Assembly (NCBI GenBank): GCA_038199035.1
Contig: JBBPZM010000076.1
Location: forward strand, 1-40,177
Source of the DNA: DATAEY01 sp038199035
Lineage (GTDB): Bacteria; Actinomycetota; Thermoleophilia; Solirubrobacterales; Solirubrobacteraceae
Reading direction: 5' to 3'
DNA length: 40,177 nucleotides
A program made the position numbers and the translations under genes. Of this stretch, positions 6,382-14,398 are shown one piece after another (positions within the stretch are counted from its first letter, which is position 1; the number at the start of each line of letters is the position of its first letter). The notes under the pieces are model-generated. The model ran no database searches and was not told where the DNA came from. It was given only the letters and a program-made list of their open reading frames with translations.

Positions 6382-7499
6382 ACTTCGAGCTCTCCGACGA
6401 GCAGCGCTTCCTCCAGGACGCCGCGCGCGACGCGCTCTCGCGCCACCAGACGGTGGCCGCCGCCCGCGACGCCCTCGATGGCGGCGAGCGCCTGGACCTG
6501 TGGAACACCGCGCGCGAGGCCGGCTGGCCCGGGCTGCTGATCTCCGAGGAGCACGGCGGCGCCGGCCTCGGCGCCCTGGACGCCATGCTCGTCGCCGCGG
6601 AGTGCGGCCGCGTGCTGGCCTCGGTCCCGCTGCTGGGGCACGTCGCGGGCACTGCGGTGCTCGACGCCGCTCCCGGGGTCGACGGCGAGCTGCTCCGCGC
6701 CCTGGCCGAGGGAGAGCGCCGCGCCGCCTTCATCGGCGCGCGCCCGCCCGGAGACCTCGACCCCGAGTGGACGGTCGACCCCGAGCAGGGCCACGGGCGC
6801 TCCCCCGTCCCGCGGGTGGACGGCGACGGCGGCCTGTCGGGCTCCGCCTGGTGGGTGCCCGACGCGCCGGGCGCGGATGTGCTTGTCGTGGCCGCGGTCG
6901 ACGAGTCCGGCGAGCCGGCCGCCGTGGTGGTAACCGAGGGCACCGAGGTGCAGGCGGCCAGCCGCTACGACGCCACCCGTCTGCTGGGGCACGTCAGGCT
7001 CGACGGCACGACCGGCAACCGCCTGGCCGCCGGAGCCGACGAGCTGCGCGCGGCCTGGTACGTCGCACAGGGGATGATCGCCGCCGAGTCGCTGGGCGCG
7101 GTCGAGGCGGCGCTCGAGATGTCGGTGGCCTACGCCAAGGAGCGCTTCACCTTTGGGCGCCCCATCGGCTCCTACCAGGCGGTCAAGCACGCCCTGGTCG
7201 AGGTCCTGCGCTTGCGCGAGAACGCCCGCTCGCTGATCTACTACGCGGGCTGGGCGCGTCAGGACGCGCCCGCCGAGTTCCCGCTGGCGGCCAGCGCCGC
7301 GCGCGCTGCCGCCGGCAAGGCGCTGGACTTCGCCTCGCGCGAGCTGATCTCGGTGCACGGCGGGATCGGCGCCACGTGGGAGCACGACGCGCCGCTGTAC
7401 TTTCGCAAGGCGCAGCTCTCGCGCCGCCTGCTGGGCGGCGAGGGCTCCTCGGTGGACCGCGTGGCCGATGAGCTGCTGGGCGCGGCCGCCGCCGCGTAG
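6378..7499 (+). CDS. Acyl-CoA dehydrogenase, subunit-like protein 2
   Basis: 373 residues, starting at an ATG that overlaps the previous stop. MNFELSDEQRFLQDAAR is a standard N-terminus. The C-terminal domain keeps FGRPIGSYQAVKHALVE and the VHGGIGATWEHDAPLYFRKA segment that contacts FAD and substrate. It lacks the GGTxEI loop of its partner and has a shortened, divergent middle domain (residues about 115-200). It therefore looks like the second, non-equivalent chain of a heteromeric acyl-CoA dehydrogenase. Translational coupling supports equal production of the two chains. It could instead be an independent FadE-type enzyme. Confidence 0.88.
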   Translation: MNFELSDEQRFLQDAARDALSRHQTVAAARDALDGGERLDLWNTAREAGWPGLLISEEHGGAGLGALDAMLVAAECGRVLASVPLLGHVAGTAVLDAAPGVDGELLRALAEGERRAAFIGARPPGDLDPEWTVDPEQGHGRSPVPRVDGDGGLSGSAWWVPDAPGADVLVVAAVDESGEPAAVVVTEGTEVQAASRYDATRLLGHVRLDGTTGNRLAAGADELRAAWYVAQGMIAAESLGAVEAALEMSVAYAKERFTFGRPIGSYQAVKHALVEVLRLRENARSLIYYAGWARQDAPAEFPLAASAARAAAGKALDFASRELISVHGGIGATWEHDAPLYFRKAQLSRRLLGGEGSSVDRVADELLGAAAAA

Positions 7500-7538
7500 G
7501 GCGGGCGGCTGAAGTCTCGATCGCGCACTCTGCCGCGG

Positions 7539-7586
7539 TCAGGCCCCGGTCGCGCCACCCGCGCGGGCGTCAGCCCCGGTCGCGCA
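7539..7586. repeat. Short direct repeat at the 3' end of the SDR gene
   Basis: GTCAGGCCCCGGTCGCGC (from 7539) is repeated as GTCAGCCCCGGTCGCGC (from 7569), one base shorter. The second copy contains the stop codon and last codons of the minus-strand SDR gene. The first therefore looks like a small duplication of that gene end, placed between the two convergent genes. Confidence 0.4.
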
Positions 7587-8388
7587 GCACCCGCTCCCCC
7601 ACCCGCGCCATCACCGGCAGCAGGGCGGTGCGGGGAGCGAAGCGACCGCCGAAGGCGCTGACCCTCGGTCCCATGCCGGGGAAGACCGAGCGCCGGCCCT
7701 TCTCCATGGCCTCGATGGCGGTGCGCGCCACCTCTTCGGGGCGCTGTGCCAGGAAGCCGGGCAGCTGGGATTCCTTGTCCCCCACGCCGGCGGCCTCGCC
7801 GAACTCCGTGGCCACCGGGCCAGGGCACAGGGAGGTGACCGAGACGCCCGTCCCGTGCAGCTCGGCCGCGACCGCCTCGGCGAACGAGTGCACGAACGCC
7901 TTGGTCGCGGCGTAGGTCGCGGTGTTGGGGATGGGCTGGAAGGCGGCCACCGAAGCGACCTCGAGGATGGCCCCCGACCCGCGCCGGACCATCTCCGGCA
8001 AGAAGGCGCCGGTCAGCTCGTGCAGCGCCAGCACGTTGAGGCGCACCATCCCCGTCTCGCGGTCGAGCTCGAGCTCGTGGAAGCGGCCGAACGAGCCGTA
8101 GCCCGCGTTGTTGCACAGGCCGGCGAGATGGCGCTCGCCGGCGCGCAGGGCGGCGATCAACTGCGCGCGCTGGTCGTCGTCGCCCAGGTCGCACGCCCGC
8201 ACCTCCGCGGCAACGCCGTGGGCGAGGCGCACCTCCTCGGCCAGCTCCGCCAAGCGCTCCTCGCGGCGGGCGACGAGGACGAGGTTGTGGCCGCGGGCGG
8301 CCAACTGGCGGGCCAGCTCGCTGCCGATGCCGGAAGACGCCCCGGTGATGACGACGGTGGCGTCGGGGGAAGGTGCGGGAAGGCTCAT
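7570..8388 (-). CDS. SDR-family oxidoreductase
   Basis: NAD(P)-dependent short-chain dehydrogenase of 272 residues. The cofactor motif TGASSGIG, the structural NNAGYG, a catalytic Ser near SVAAF and YAATK (Tyr-x3-Lys) are all present and ordered as in classical SDRs. ATG at 8388 is supported by a GGAG 5 nt upstream and sits just before the dinucleotide-binding strand; upstream in-frame codons look non-coding. The C-terminal part (LPVMARVGERVLRDRG) resembles the membrane-near tails of YqjQ/DltE-like SDRs. It is convergent with the acyl-CoA dehydrogenases and divergent from the riboswitch gene. The substrate is not predictable. Confidence 0.88.
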   Translation of the reverse strand: MSLPAPSPDATVVITGASSGIGSELARQLAARGHNLVLVARREERLAELAEEVRLAHGVAAEVRACDLGDDDQRAQLIAALRAGERHLAGLCNNAGYGSFGRFHELELDRETGMVRLNVLALHELTGAFLPEMVRRGSGAILEVASVAAFQPIPNTATYAATKAFVHSFAEAVAAELHGTGVSVTSLCPGPVATEFGEAAGVGDKESQLPGFLAQRPEEVARTAIEAMEKGRRSVFPGMGPRVSAFGGRFAPRTALLPVMARVGERVLRDRG

Positions 8389-8543
8389 TGGGTCTCCATT
8401 GTGGTCGTTGGTCGGCCGGTGTGAGGAACTGGTGGCGGGGAAGTATGGCCCGGCTCGAGCGCCCCCGGCGGGCCGCGCGCTGCCCCGGTGCACAGGGCGC
8501 TCCATAAGTCCGCGCGGATTGGAGGAGCGCGCGGGTGCTGTGC

Positions 8544-8549
8544 TAGCTT
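8544..8549 (+). promoter_or_regulatory. -10 box TAGCTT before the riboswitch
   Basis: TAGCTT lies just upstream of the first conserved bases of the c-di-AMP riboswitch and would start transcription near 8556, leaving a leader of about 125 nt before the ATG at 8682. Confidence 0.4.
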
Positions 8550-8555
8550 CGCCGC

Positions 8556-8675
8556 GCCGAACTCCCTGCAAAGGCTGGGGAGGCGGGGGACCCGATCAGA
8601 CGTCCTGGGGCGAGTCGGCGCCTGCTGGCGCCGTAGCGCGTGAGCGCGAGCCCGTCAGCTAACCCCGCAGGCCGC
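8556..8675 (+). ncRNA. ydaO/yuaA-type c-di-AMP riboswitch
   Basis: Two conserved blocks of this class are recognisable at proper distance: GCAAAGGCTGGGGA near 8568-8581 and CCGTCAGCTAACCCCGCAGGC-type sequence at 8651-8671. Pairing segments lie between them (GGCGCC arms near 8620-8635). In actinobacteria this riboswitch commonly precedes rpf-like and other wall-hydrolase genes and lowers their expression when c-di-AMP binds. The downstream gene is exactly such a hydrolase. The RNA also fixes the start: the in-frame GTG at 8640 lies inside it, so translation should begin at ATG 8682. No T-run is seen, so the switching mode (termination or start access) is open. Confidence 0.8.
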
Positions 8676-8681
8676 TCGACC

Positions 8682-9752
8682 ATGCCCACAGCCTGGCTCA
8701 CCACGCCCACGCCCTTGTTCCGTCGGTCTCTCGCGCGGGCCGGGAGCTGCGCGCTCGGGCTGGCCGTGATCGCAGCCGCCGGCGCGCTCGCCGCCGGCGA
8801 GGCGTCGGTGAGCGTGGCCAAGCCGGGCATCGCCGCCGTACGCGCCCAGCTCGAGACCCAGCGGGGTCGCGAGCAGGCGCTGGCCGGCCACGTCGCGGCG
8901 TTCTCGGGCCTGGTCAACCGCCTGGGCAGCGACATCGCGGTGCTCCAGCAGCGCGAGGGGCTGCTGGAGGGCAGCCTGAGCCGTCAGCAGTCGGCGCTCG
9001 ACCGCACGCAAACGGTGCTGCGGCGCGAGCGAGCGCACCTCGCCGCCCTGCGCGCCCGCCTGGTCTATTCGCGCGCGGTGCTGTCACGCCGGCTGGTCGA
9101 GATGTACACGGCCGGCCGGCCCGACCTGGTAAGCGTGGTCATCACGTCGCGCGGGTGGGTCGACCTGCTCGAGCGCGGAGAGTTCCTGCGGCGCATAAAC
9201 CAGCAGGACGCGGTGGTCATCCACAGCGTCCGCGCCGCCCGCAACTCGGTGGCGATCTCCGCCGCGCGTCTCGGGCAGCTCGAGGCGCGCCAGCAGCAGA
9301 TCGCCGACGCCATCCTCTTCCAGCGCAACCAGGCCGTCGCCACCCGCTCCGCGCTCGATCGCAAGCGCTCGGGCCTGGTGCGCGCGCGCGACGACGCCCG
9401 GGCCACGCTCGACCTCGTCAGCGCCAGCCGCGGCCGCCTCCAGAGCCGCCTCGGGGCCCTGGAGGCCGAGCAGTCCCGCCTGGAGACTCAAAACGCCGAC
9501 GCAGGCTCGGTGTCGACCGGCGGCTGGGCGATCCCCTGGAACATCGTCAACTGCGAGTCGGGCGGGCGCAACACCGGCCCCAACTACATCGGCGCCTCGG
9601 GCTACTACCAGATCATCCCCTCCACCTGGCAGGGCGCCGGCGGGAAGGGCCCCGCTGCCTATCTCGCGCCGAAGTCCGAGCAGGACCGCATCGCCGCCCA
9701 GCTCTACAACCACGGGGCGGGCGCGTCGAACTGGGTCTGCGCCGGGCGCTAG
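8682..9752 (+). CDS. Secreted coiled-coil peptidoglycan hydrolase with transglycosylase/Rpf-like domain
   Basis: 356 residues. An N-terminal signal (RRSLARAGSCALGLAVIAAAGALAAG region) is followed by a long heptad-rich coiled coil (about 45-270), as in PcsB/NlpC-associated wall hydrolases. A C-terminal lysozyme-fold domain covers about 283-356. The latter has IVNCESGGRNTG, where Glu is the catalytic acid, and ASGYYQIIPSTWQG, with YNHGAG and a final Cys pairing the first. Such domains cleave glycan strands; in Rpf proteins they stimulate growth resumption. The gene stands alone behind the c-di-AMP riboswitch, so wall cleavage is probably tied to c-di-AMP and turgor. Confidence 0.85.
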   Translation: MPTAWLTTPTPLFRRSLARAGSCALGLAVIAAAGALAAGEASVSVAKPGIAAVRAQLETQRGREQALAGHVAAFSGLVNRLGSDIAVLQQREGLLEGSLSRQQSALDRTQTVLRRERAHLAALRARLVYSRAVLSRRLVEMYTAGRPDLVSVVITSRGWVDLLERGEFLRRINQQDAVVIHSVRAARNSVAISAARLGQLEARQQQIADAILFQRNQAVATRSALDRKRSGLVRARDDARATLDLVSASRGRLQSRLGALEAEQSRLETQNADAGSVSTGGWAIPWNIVNCESGGRNTGPNYIGASGYYQIIPSTWQGAGGKGPAAYLAPKSEQDRIAAQLYNHGAGASNWVCAGR

Positions 9753-9771
9753 CACGCGAGCAAGGAGGCCA

Positions 9772-9834
9772 GTGACGACCGGGAAGGCTTCCTCGAAGCT
9801 CTACGAGCGCGAGGCGCTGCCCGCGCTGAGCTGA
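9772..9834 (+). CDS. 20-residue ORF, possible 5' remnant of a polyphosphate-kinase-2 gene
   Basis: GTG 9772 follows a good AAGGAGG ribosome binding site by 5 nt. The product is MTTGKASSKLYEREALPALS, then TGA. The segment SKLYERE resembles the N-terminus of PPK2 proteins (K-LYERELxxLQ). The frame then loses similarity and stops 14 bp before the convergent propeller gene. It may be the surviving start of a deleted ppk2, or a chance ORF with a good ribosome binding site. Confidence 0.25.
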   Translation: MTTGKASSKLYEREALPALS

Positions 9835-9848
9835 CCGGCGCGGAGCGC

Positions 9849-10964
9849 TCAGCGGCGCTCGGCCCGGGCGTCGCCGGGGATGAACACCGGCTCCCCAGGC
9901 TCGCGCGCCTCGACGTCGAGGATCACCTGGTTGCGGCGGTCGCCGGTGAAGAAGCTCTGGTTGGCCACCAGCAGGCGGCGGCCGCGGAACATGACGCTGG
10001 AGGGAGTGTCGAACGGCACCGGCGAGCCGTTCTCCCCGGTCTGCGGCGTCGCCGGGAAGCGCGCCATCTCGCGGCCATGACTGCCGATGAGCGCCAGCTG
10101 GTTGGAGCCGGCCAGGGCGATGTAGATGTGCCCCGAGCGAGCCAGCGCGAAGCCGTCGGGACCGTCGCCGGGGTCGCTCTCCCAGATGCGGTGGATGTGC
10201 CCCGCGTCGCCGTTGCCGCGGATGGCCACCGAGTAGAGCTTGCCGGTGGTGGGATCGCCGTCGCCGCCTCCGGCGGAGCTCTGCTGGCTGAACAGCAGGG
10301 TCTGGCGGTCGGGCGCGAGGACGATGCCCGCGGTGCCGAACTGGTTGCCGTCGAGACGGCGATCGGCCAGCCAGATGCGCGCCTTGCCGCCCCCCGGGGG
10401 CACGCGCCAGATCACCGCCTGCTGGAAGTCGGTGACGTAGAGGCTGCCGTCGCGCCCCCAGGCGGCGTAGTCGGGGACCGGGGCCAGATCCTGGAGCGCC
10501 GGCGAGCAGTGGGGGCCGGTCTGCCCCGGCGGGCAGGTGGGCAGGTCGGCGAAGGTGGCATACGTGCGCTGGCGCCCGCTGTCCGGATCCAGCGACAGCG
10601 CACGGGCCGGCGTGCGGTCGAGCAGGACGAGGCGCCCGCGCGCGTCGCTGATGGCCACCTGCACACCGTGCTCGGCCGAGAGGTCCTGGCCCTCGATCGT
10701 CCACGAGCGCAGCTGCTTGCCGTGGCCGTCGTACTCGAGAACCCGCGAGGGGCGGTCGTCGCCCGTAGGGTTGGTGTAGGTCCCCTCGTAGACGCGCCCG
10801 TCGGGGTGCACGTAGGCCAGCGCGGGGAAGCCCGGACGGCCGACGTGGGCGAAGACGCGCGTGTCAAAGCGCTCGCGCTTGGCAAAGGCCGCCGCCGGCA
10901 GCAGCAGCGCCGCGAGGAGCGCGACGGCGACGAGCGCGATGCCCAGTGGGCGCCGCCGGTTCAC
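9849..10964 (-). CDS. Secreted NHL/SMP-30-type beta-propeller protein
   Basis: 371 residues with a clear signal peptide (MNRRRPLGIALVAVALLAALLLPAAAFA) and no anchor. The mature part has repeated propeller blades: RVYEGTYTNPTGDDRPSRVLEYD, GRLVLLDRTPARALSLD, DGSLYVTDFQQAVIWRVPPGG and GHIYIALAGSNQLALIG. Two Cys in PTCPPGQTGPHCSP probably form a disulfide. The GTG start overlaps the amine-oxidase stop by 3 bp, so the pair is co-translated and both are exported. Relatives include strictosidine-synthase-like and gluconolactonase-like lactonases, but no metal-ligand set could be assigned. Function beyond substrate binding or lactone hydrolysis is open. Confidence 0.75.
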   Translation of the reverse strand: MNRRRPLGIALVAVALLAALLLPAAAFAKRERFDTRVFAHVGRPGFPALAYVHPDGRVYEGTYTNPTGDDRPSRVLEYDGHGKQLRSWTIEGQDLSAEHGVQVAISDARGRLVLLDRTPARALSLDPDSGRQRTYATFADLPTCPPGQTGPHCSPALQDLAPVPDYAAWGRDGSLYVTDFQQAVIWRVPPGGGKARIWLADRRLDGNQFGTAGIVLAPDRQTLLFSQQSSAGGGDGDPTTGKLYSVAIRGNGDAGHIHRIWESDPGDGPDGFALARSGHIYIALAGSNQLALIGSHGREMARFPATPQTGENGSPVPFDTPSSVMFRGRRLLVANQSFFTGDRRNQVILDVEAREPGEPVFIPGDARAERR

Positions 10965-12448
10965 AGCTCGTCGAGCACCTCCTTGGCCGCGCGCTCGCCG
11001 GAGCGCACGGCCCCGTCCATGTAGCCGTTCCAGAAAGTGGAGGTCTCGGTGCCGGCCCAGTGGATGTGGCCGACGGGCTTGCGGATGGTGCGGCCCAGCT
11101 CGACGAGCGTGCCGGGCGTGGGCGACCCGACCGGGCAGCCGCGCGTCCACGGCGAGTCGGACCAGTCGTGCTCGAAGTACTTGCGCGGCGACAGGGCCTT
11201 GTCGCCGAAGTAGGTGGCCAGGGTCTCCAGCACGCGCTGGCGGCGCTTGCGCGCCGAGAGCTGGCGGAACTCCCGTAGGTCGTCGCCGCCCGAGAAGCCG
11301 AACAGGACGCCCGGGCGCCCGTCCGGGGGACTGACGTCGAAGGTGATCTGGGGCGTGCCGCTGTCGCTGACCGCCTGTCCGGTGAGCCCGTCGTCGCGCC
11401 AGAACGGCCGGTCGTACACGGCTTCGACCTTTCGCAGCGCGCCCTGGGGGATGCGCTGGGTGAGGAGGTCGCGGTCGGGCGGCAGCGTGGGGTCGTAGTC
11501 GATGCGGCCCGCCAGCGCCGGCGCCATGGCCACGATGACCCGCTTCCCACGAGCCACGAGGCCCTTGGCCTCGACACTGACGAGCCCGTCGCGGTGCGAG
11601 ATCCGCCGCACGGGATGTCCGAGCTTCACCCGCTGACCAAGCTCCTTGGCCACCTTGAGCGCGATCTTCTGCGAGCCGCCCACGAACCGGCGCTCCTGCG
11701 CCCCGCCGGGGGTGTTGATCAGCCGCTCGAGCGTGCCGGGGTTGTCCTGATTGCCGGCGGCGGCGATGTAGAAGAGCACGAACAGCAGGGAGACGTCGCG
11801 AACCTCGGCGCCGATCAGCGCCTCGATGAATCCGTCGACGACGTTGGTCCATGTCGGTTCCTGACCGTAGGTGGTGCGCTCGCGCAGATAGGTCTCGAAG
11901 GTCTGGCCGTCTCGCTGCGCGGCGTTGGGCGCCTTCCACGGAGCGTCGACCGGCACCTCGGTGGACATCTGGTCAAGGTCGACGGCGATGAGGGCCGCCT
12001 GGCTGGCGACGAGGGGATCGGGCGGGATCCCGCCGGCCGGAGTCTTGTCGCTGAACGTCAAGCGCGTGCCGTGACCGTAGAAGACGTTTTGGCCCTTGTC
12101 GTAGGTCTTGAAGGTCTTCACCCCGACCTCGTCGGCCAGGTTGAGGATCCGGTCCTGGGTCGGGCCGGCCGAGAACGCGCCGACCTCGACGATCTCGCCG
12201 CCGCCGATCGGCTCGTTGAGCACCCGGCCACCGACCCGGTCACGCGCCTCCAGCACGATCACCGAGCGACCGTGCTTGACCAGCTCGCGTGCGGCGCTCA
12301 GCCCCGCCAGCCCCGCGCCTATCACCACGACGTCGGCCTCGTGGTCGCCCGCAGCGGCAGCGCTCGGCGCCCGGGCCAACAGGGTCCCCGCCCCCGTGAC
12401 GGCCCCCGCCTCCAGCAGGCGGCGACGGCTCATGCGGTGGTCGGTCAT
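10961..12448 (-). CDS. Tat-exported FAD-dependent amine oxidase
   Basis: Flavin monoamine-oxidase family, 495 residues. The N-terminus MTDHRMSRRRLLEAGAVTGA has a twin-arginine signal, so the folded flavoprotein is probably exported. The FAD site is clear: VVVIGAGLAGLSAARELVKHG and VLEARDRVGGRV. The C-terminal flavin motif is HWAGTETSTFWNGYMDGAVRSGERAA. One oddity is that the segment normally GGxWxGPxQDR reads GAFSAGPTQDR, replacing aromatic-cage and flavin-contact positions. It is the first gene of a two-gene operon with the propeller protein. The substrate may be an amine, an amino acid or a terpenoid-type compound; the family does not settle it. Confidence 0.88.
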   Translation of the reverse strand: MTDHRMSRRRLLEAGAVTGAGTLLARAPSAAAAGDHEADVVVIGAGLAGLSAARELVKHGRSVIVLEARDRVGGRVLNEPIGGGEIVEVGAFSAGPTQDRILNLADEVGVKTFKTYDKGQNVFYGHGTRLTFSDKTPAGGIPPDPLVASQAALIAVDLDQMSTEVPVDAPWKAPNAAQRDGQTFETYLRERTTYGQEPTWTNVVDGFIEALIGAEVRDVSLLFVLFYIAAAGNQDNPGTLERLINTPGGAQERRFVGGSQKIALKVAKELGQRVKLGHPVRRISHRDGLVSVEAKGLVARGKRVIVAMAPALAGRIDYDPTLPPDRDLLTQRIPQGALRKVEAVYDRPFWRDDGLTGQAVSDSGTPQITFDVSPPDGRPGVLFGFSGGDDLREFRQLSARKRRQRVLETLATYFGDKALSPRKYFEHDWSDSPWTRGCPVGSPTPGTLVELGRTIRKPVGHIHWAGTETSTFWNGYMDGAVRSGERAAKEVLDEL

Positions 12449-12595
12449 CGGGCGGCTCCGGGTGGTTCGAGGCGAGCGCGAAACACGAAGCGCGCATCAT
12501 CCTCCATCTCGAGGAGCTTTGGCGCAGCTGCCGGCTCCTGCCGGACCAGGGCACGGCGGTCTGTTCGACCCGGCTAGCCTTGCTGCCATGGCTGC

Positions 12596-12667
12596 GGGGG
12601 CGTGGTGCTAACGGGAACACGCGGCGTTTGCAACGCCGAGTTGGGGGTTCGATTCCCCCCGCCTCCA
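12596..12667 (+). tRNA. tRNA-Ala (anticodon TGC)
   Basis: A full cloverleaf can be folded. The acceptor GGGGGCG (12596-12602) pairs with CGCCTCC (12660-12666), including the alanine identity pair G3:U70. The anticodon stem is CGGCG/CGCCG with loop TTTGCAA (12627-12633). The T arm is GGGGG-TTCGATT-CCCCC, with discriminator A at 12667. CCA is not encoded. A TAGCCT box at 12575 may be the promoter. Confidence 0.93.
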
Positions 12668-12729
12668 CTTCACTGCCGCCGTCGCGCGGTTGCATGGCCG
12701 GACTGTCTGCCGGGGCGAATTTTCATCCC

Positions 12730-12768
12730 CTGAAGGATCTCGACCCTCGTGGAGGCACGATCCTTCAG
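12730..12768. terminator. Hairpin downstream of tRNA-Ala(TGC)
   Basis: CTGAAGGATC (12730-12739) pairs perfectly with GATCCTTCAG (12759-12768). Inside it CCTC and GAGG can form a second stem. No T-run follows. It may end the tRNA transcript or the broken minus-strand gene beyond it. Confidence 0.4.
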
Positions 12769-12804
12769 TGGCCCCTCCCGGAGGACCCGCACCGGGGGCG
12801 TCTC

Positions 12805-13260
12805 CGGCGGCATGCCCGCGGCGCGCCTCGCGCACCAGCGCCCAGCCCAGCAGGCCGAGCAGGCCCAGGGTCATGGCCGCCACCGCGGCGCTGGCCGCGG
12901 TGACGGCGGCGCTCGCGCTGGAGGAGTTGGTGGTCGGGCAGCAGAGGCCGGGTGAAGCGGTCGGGGGCGGGCACGGCGGGAGCGGGGATCGCGCTGTGCT
13001 GGGGGAGGTAGACAGGCATGCTCTCCAGCGCGCTTCCCCGTTGGACGGAGGACCGACTTCCACGTGCCGTGGACCGGCAGCGGCGCCGTCGTGCGGTAGA
13101 CCCCGGGCGCGATGCGCTCCAGGGGCGCCGCGACTGCACGGTGCTCCTTGCCCTGCCAGGCCATCTCGACGAACCAGTCGGCGTTCTCCGCCGCGCTGGC
13201 CGGGTGCACAGCGGCTCCGCCCGCCGGCGCGGTGTCGGCCGCGGCGGTGGCGAAGGCCAA
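12805..13260 (-). pseudogene. Frameshifted membrane-protein gene (C-terminal part)
   Basis: Three minus-strand frames join into one plausible protein. ENADWFVEMAWQGKEHRAVAA to GTWKSVLR (13200-13044) is followed in a second frame by QRGSALESMPVYLPQHSA to FTRPLLPDHQLLQRE (13043 to about 12930). A third frame has a transmembrane helix AAMTLGLLGLLGWALVREARR (about 12900-12815). Two frameshifts, near 13044 and 12928, break it, and the last frame runs on into the tRNA without a proper stop. The layout (beta-type extracellular domain, then one C-terminal helix) suggests an envelope protein; I do not recognise a family. Real decay or sequence error are both possible. Confidence 0.55.
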
Positions 13261-13271
13261 GTCCGCCGCCG

Positions 13272-13580
13272 TCAGCGGCTACGCCCCTTGACCGCCCGGG
13301 GGGCGGCGCCGTTGAGCTCGGCGGCGTCGGCCTCGACCGACTCGGCCACGCGAGTCAGCTGGGCGTTGGTCTGCTCGAGCAGGTCGACCACCCGGGTCAG
13401 CAGCTCGCGCATTCCGCCGAGGCCCTCGTCGAGGTGGCGCTCGACGGCGTCGAGATGCTTCTCAACCCGCGGGAGGGAGCTCAACGCGCTGAGCTCCTTG
13501 CGCACGTCGGTCAGCGACTGCTCCATCCGCACCATCGGGGCCTGCACCTCGGCCAGGGGATTGGGGACGAACTTGGGCAT
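13272..13580 (-). CDS. Small coiled-coil protein of unknown function
   Basis: 102 residues from ATG 13580; an in-frame TTG at 13589 would add three. It is almost wholly helical and charged, with heptad-like spacing (RKELSALSSLPRVEKHLDAVERHLDEGLGGMRELLTRVVDLLEQTNAQLTRVAESVEADAAEL), and probably dimerises. There is no signal peptide or membrane segment. AGGAG lies 11 nt before the ATG. It follows a TetR gene on the same strand by 24 bp and may be co-transcribed. The family is not recognised; phasin-like or scaffold roles would be guesses. Confidence 0.6.
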   Translation of the reverse strand: MPKFVPNPLAEVQAPMVRMEQSLTDVRKELSALSSLPRVEKHLDAVERHLDEGLGGMRELLTRVVDLLEQTNAQLTRVAESVEADAAELNGAAPRAVKGRSR

Positions 13581-13604
13581 GGCTCTCAACGCTCCTGTTC
13601 GGAT

Positions 13605-14270
13605 TTAGGTTCGTGGCCCCAGCAGCGAGGCGACGACGGGCACAGCGTTCATGAACAGCTGGGAGAGGGTCGCCACCAGCTCCTCGCGCCCGACTCCCAG
13701 CTCGCCGCGCACGTAGGCCACGAGCAGCTCGTTGCTCGCCCCGATCAGCGCGCGGCCGACCAGCTCGACCTCGGGGGAGTCCTGCGCCTCCCGGCCGAAG
13801 GCATCCCTCGCGGCCACCCGCAAAAAGGCCAGCAGCTGCCCTATGACCTCGCGGCGGTGGTCCTCGGCCGCGGGGCTCACCCCGACGGTCTCGACCAGCA
13901 GCAGCCGAGCGCGGCGCGGGTCGTCAGCCAGCGACGCCACGAAGGCGCGCACGCCGTCGTGGATGGCCGCGGGAGGATCGACGGTGATCTGAGCGACGCC
14001 CGGGGCGACCGCGGCCAGGAAGTCGTCGACTATCCGGTCGGCCAGGGCCTTGAGCAGCGCCTCGCGATCCGAGAAGGACTCGTAGAAGTAGCGCTCGGTC
14101 AGCCCCGCCTCCCGACACACGTCGCGCACGGTCGAACGGGCGTATCCCCGGGCGGCGAAGACCTCGAGCCCGGCCTCGAGCAACCGTTCTCGACGCCTAG
14201 CCGTCCGCTCGCCGGCGCTCACTCCTCGCCAGGGGCGGACCGGCGTCGCGGCCCTAGCCGAGGCGGCCAC
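13605..14270 (-). CDS. TetR-family transcriptional regulator
   Basis: 221 residues from GTG 14270. The N-terminal helix-turn-helix is typical: ERLLEAGLEVFAARGYARSTVRDVCREAGLTERYFYESFSDREALLKAL. The all-helical ligand domain follows. The coding pattern RPWRGVSAGERTARRRERLLEAG shows that translation starts upstream of the GTG at 14222. A start at 14315 would place the codon inside a palindrome, so 14270 is preferred. It is divergent from a second TetR gene at 14442, with which it shares a palindrome-rich 170-bp spacer. The YFYESF recognition end is shared by both, suggesting common ancestry. Confidence 0.82.
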   Translation of the reverse strand: MAASARAATPVRPWRGVSAGERTARRRERLLEAGLEVFAARGYARSTVRDVCREAGLTERYFYESFSDREALLKALADRIVDDFLAAVAPGVAQITVDPPAAIHDGVRAFVASLADDPRRARLLLVETVGVSPAAEDHRREVIGQLLAFLRVAARDAFGREAQDSPEVELVGRALIGASNELLVAYVRGELGVGREELVATLSQLFMNAVPVVASLLGPRT

Positions 14271-14298
14271 GACCAACCTGACAGGCTCGCATGTCTGG

Positions 14299-14326
14299 AA
14301 GCTAGCTTTGGACACGGGGACGTGTC
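14299..14326. promoter_or_regulatory. Two palindromes in the divergent tetR-tetR spacer
   Basis: AAGCTAGCTT (14299-14308) is a perfect 10-bp palindrome. GACACG (14311-14316) and CGTGTC (14321-14326) form a 6-4-6 inverted repeat. They lie 28-56 bp upstream of the minus-strand TetR start and are good operator candidates for it. Function is inferred from position only. Confidence 0.4.
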
Positions 14327-14398
14327 AAGACTTTTGTGGAGGGCGCGGGCCGGCGTGCGTGCCTGCGATCGGCTCGGCCGGCCACTCAGAGAACACCT

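Noticed and set aside
8640..8681. Upstream GTG start for the coiled-coil hydrolase
   Set aside because: It lies inside the conserved 3' part of the c-di-AMP riboswitch; ATG 8682 follows the RNA and opens a proper signal peptide.
9613..10704. Minus-strand 363-codon frame overlapping the propeller gene
   Set aside because: It is a shifted frame of the same region with Arg/Pro/Gly-rich composition; the propeller frame has signal peptide, blades and an overlap with the upstream gene.
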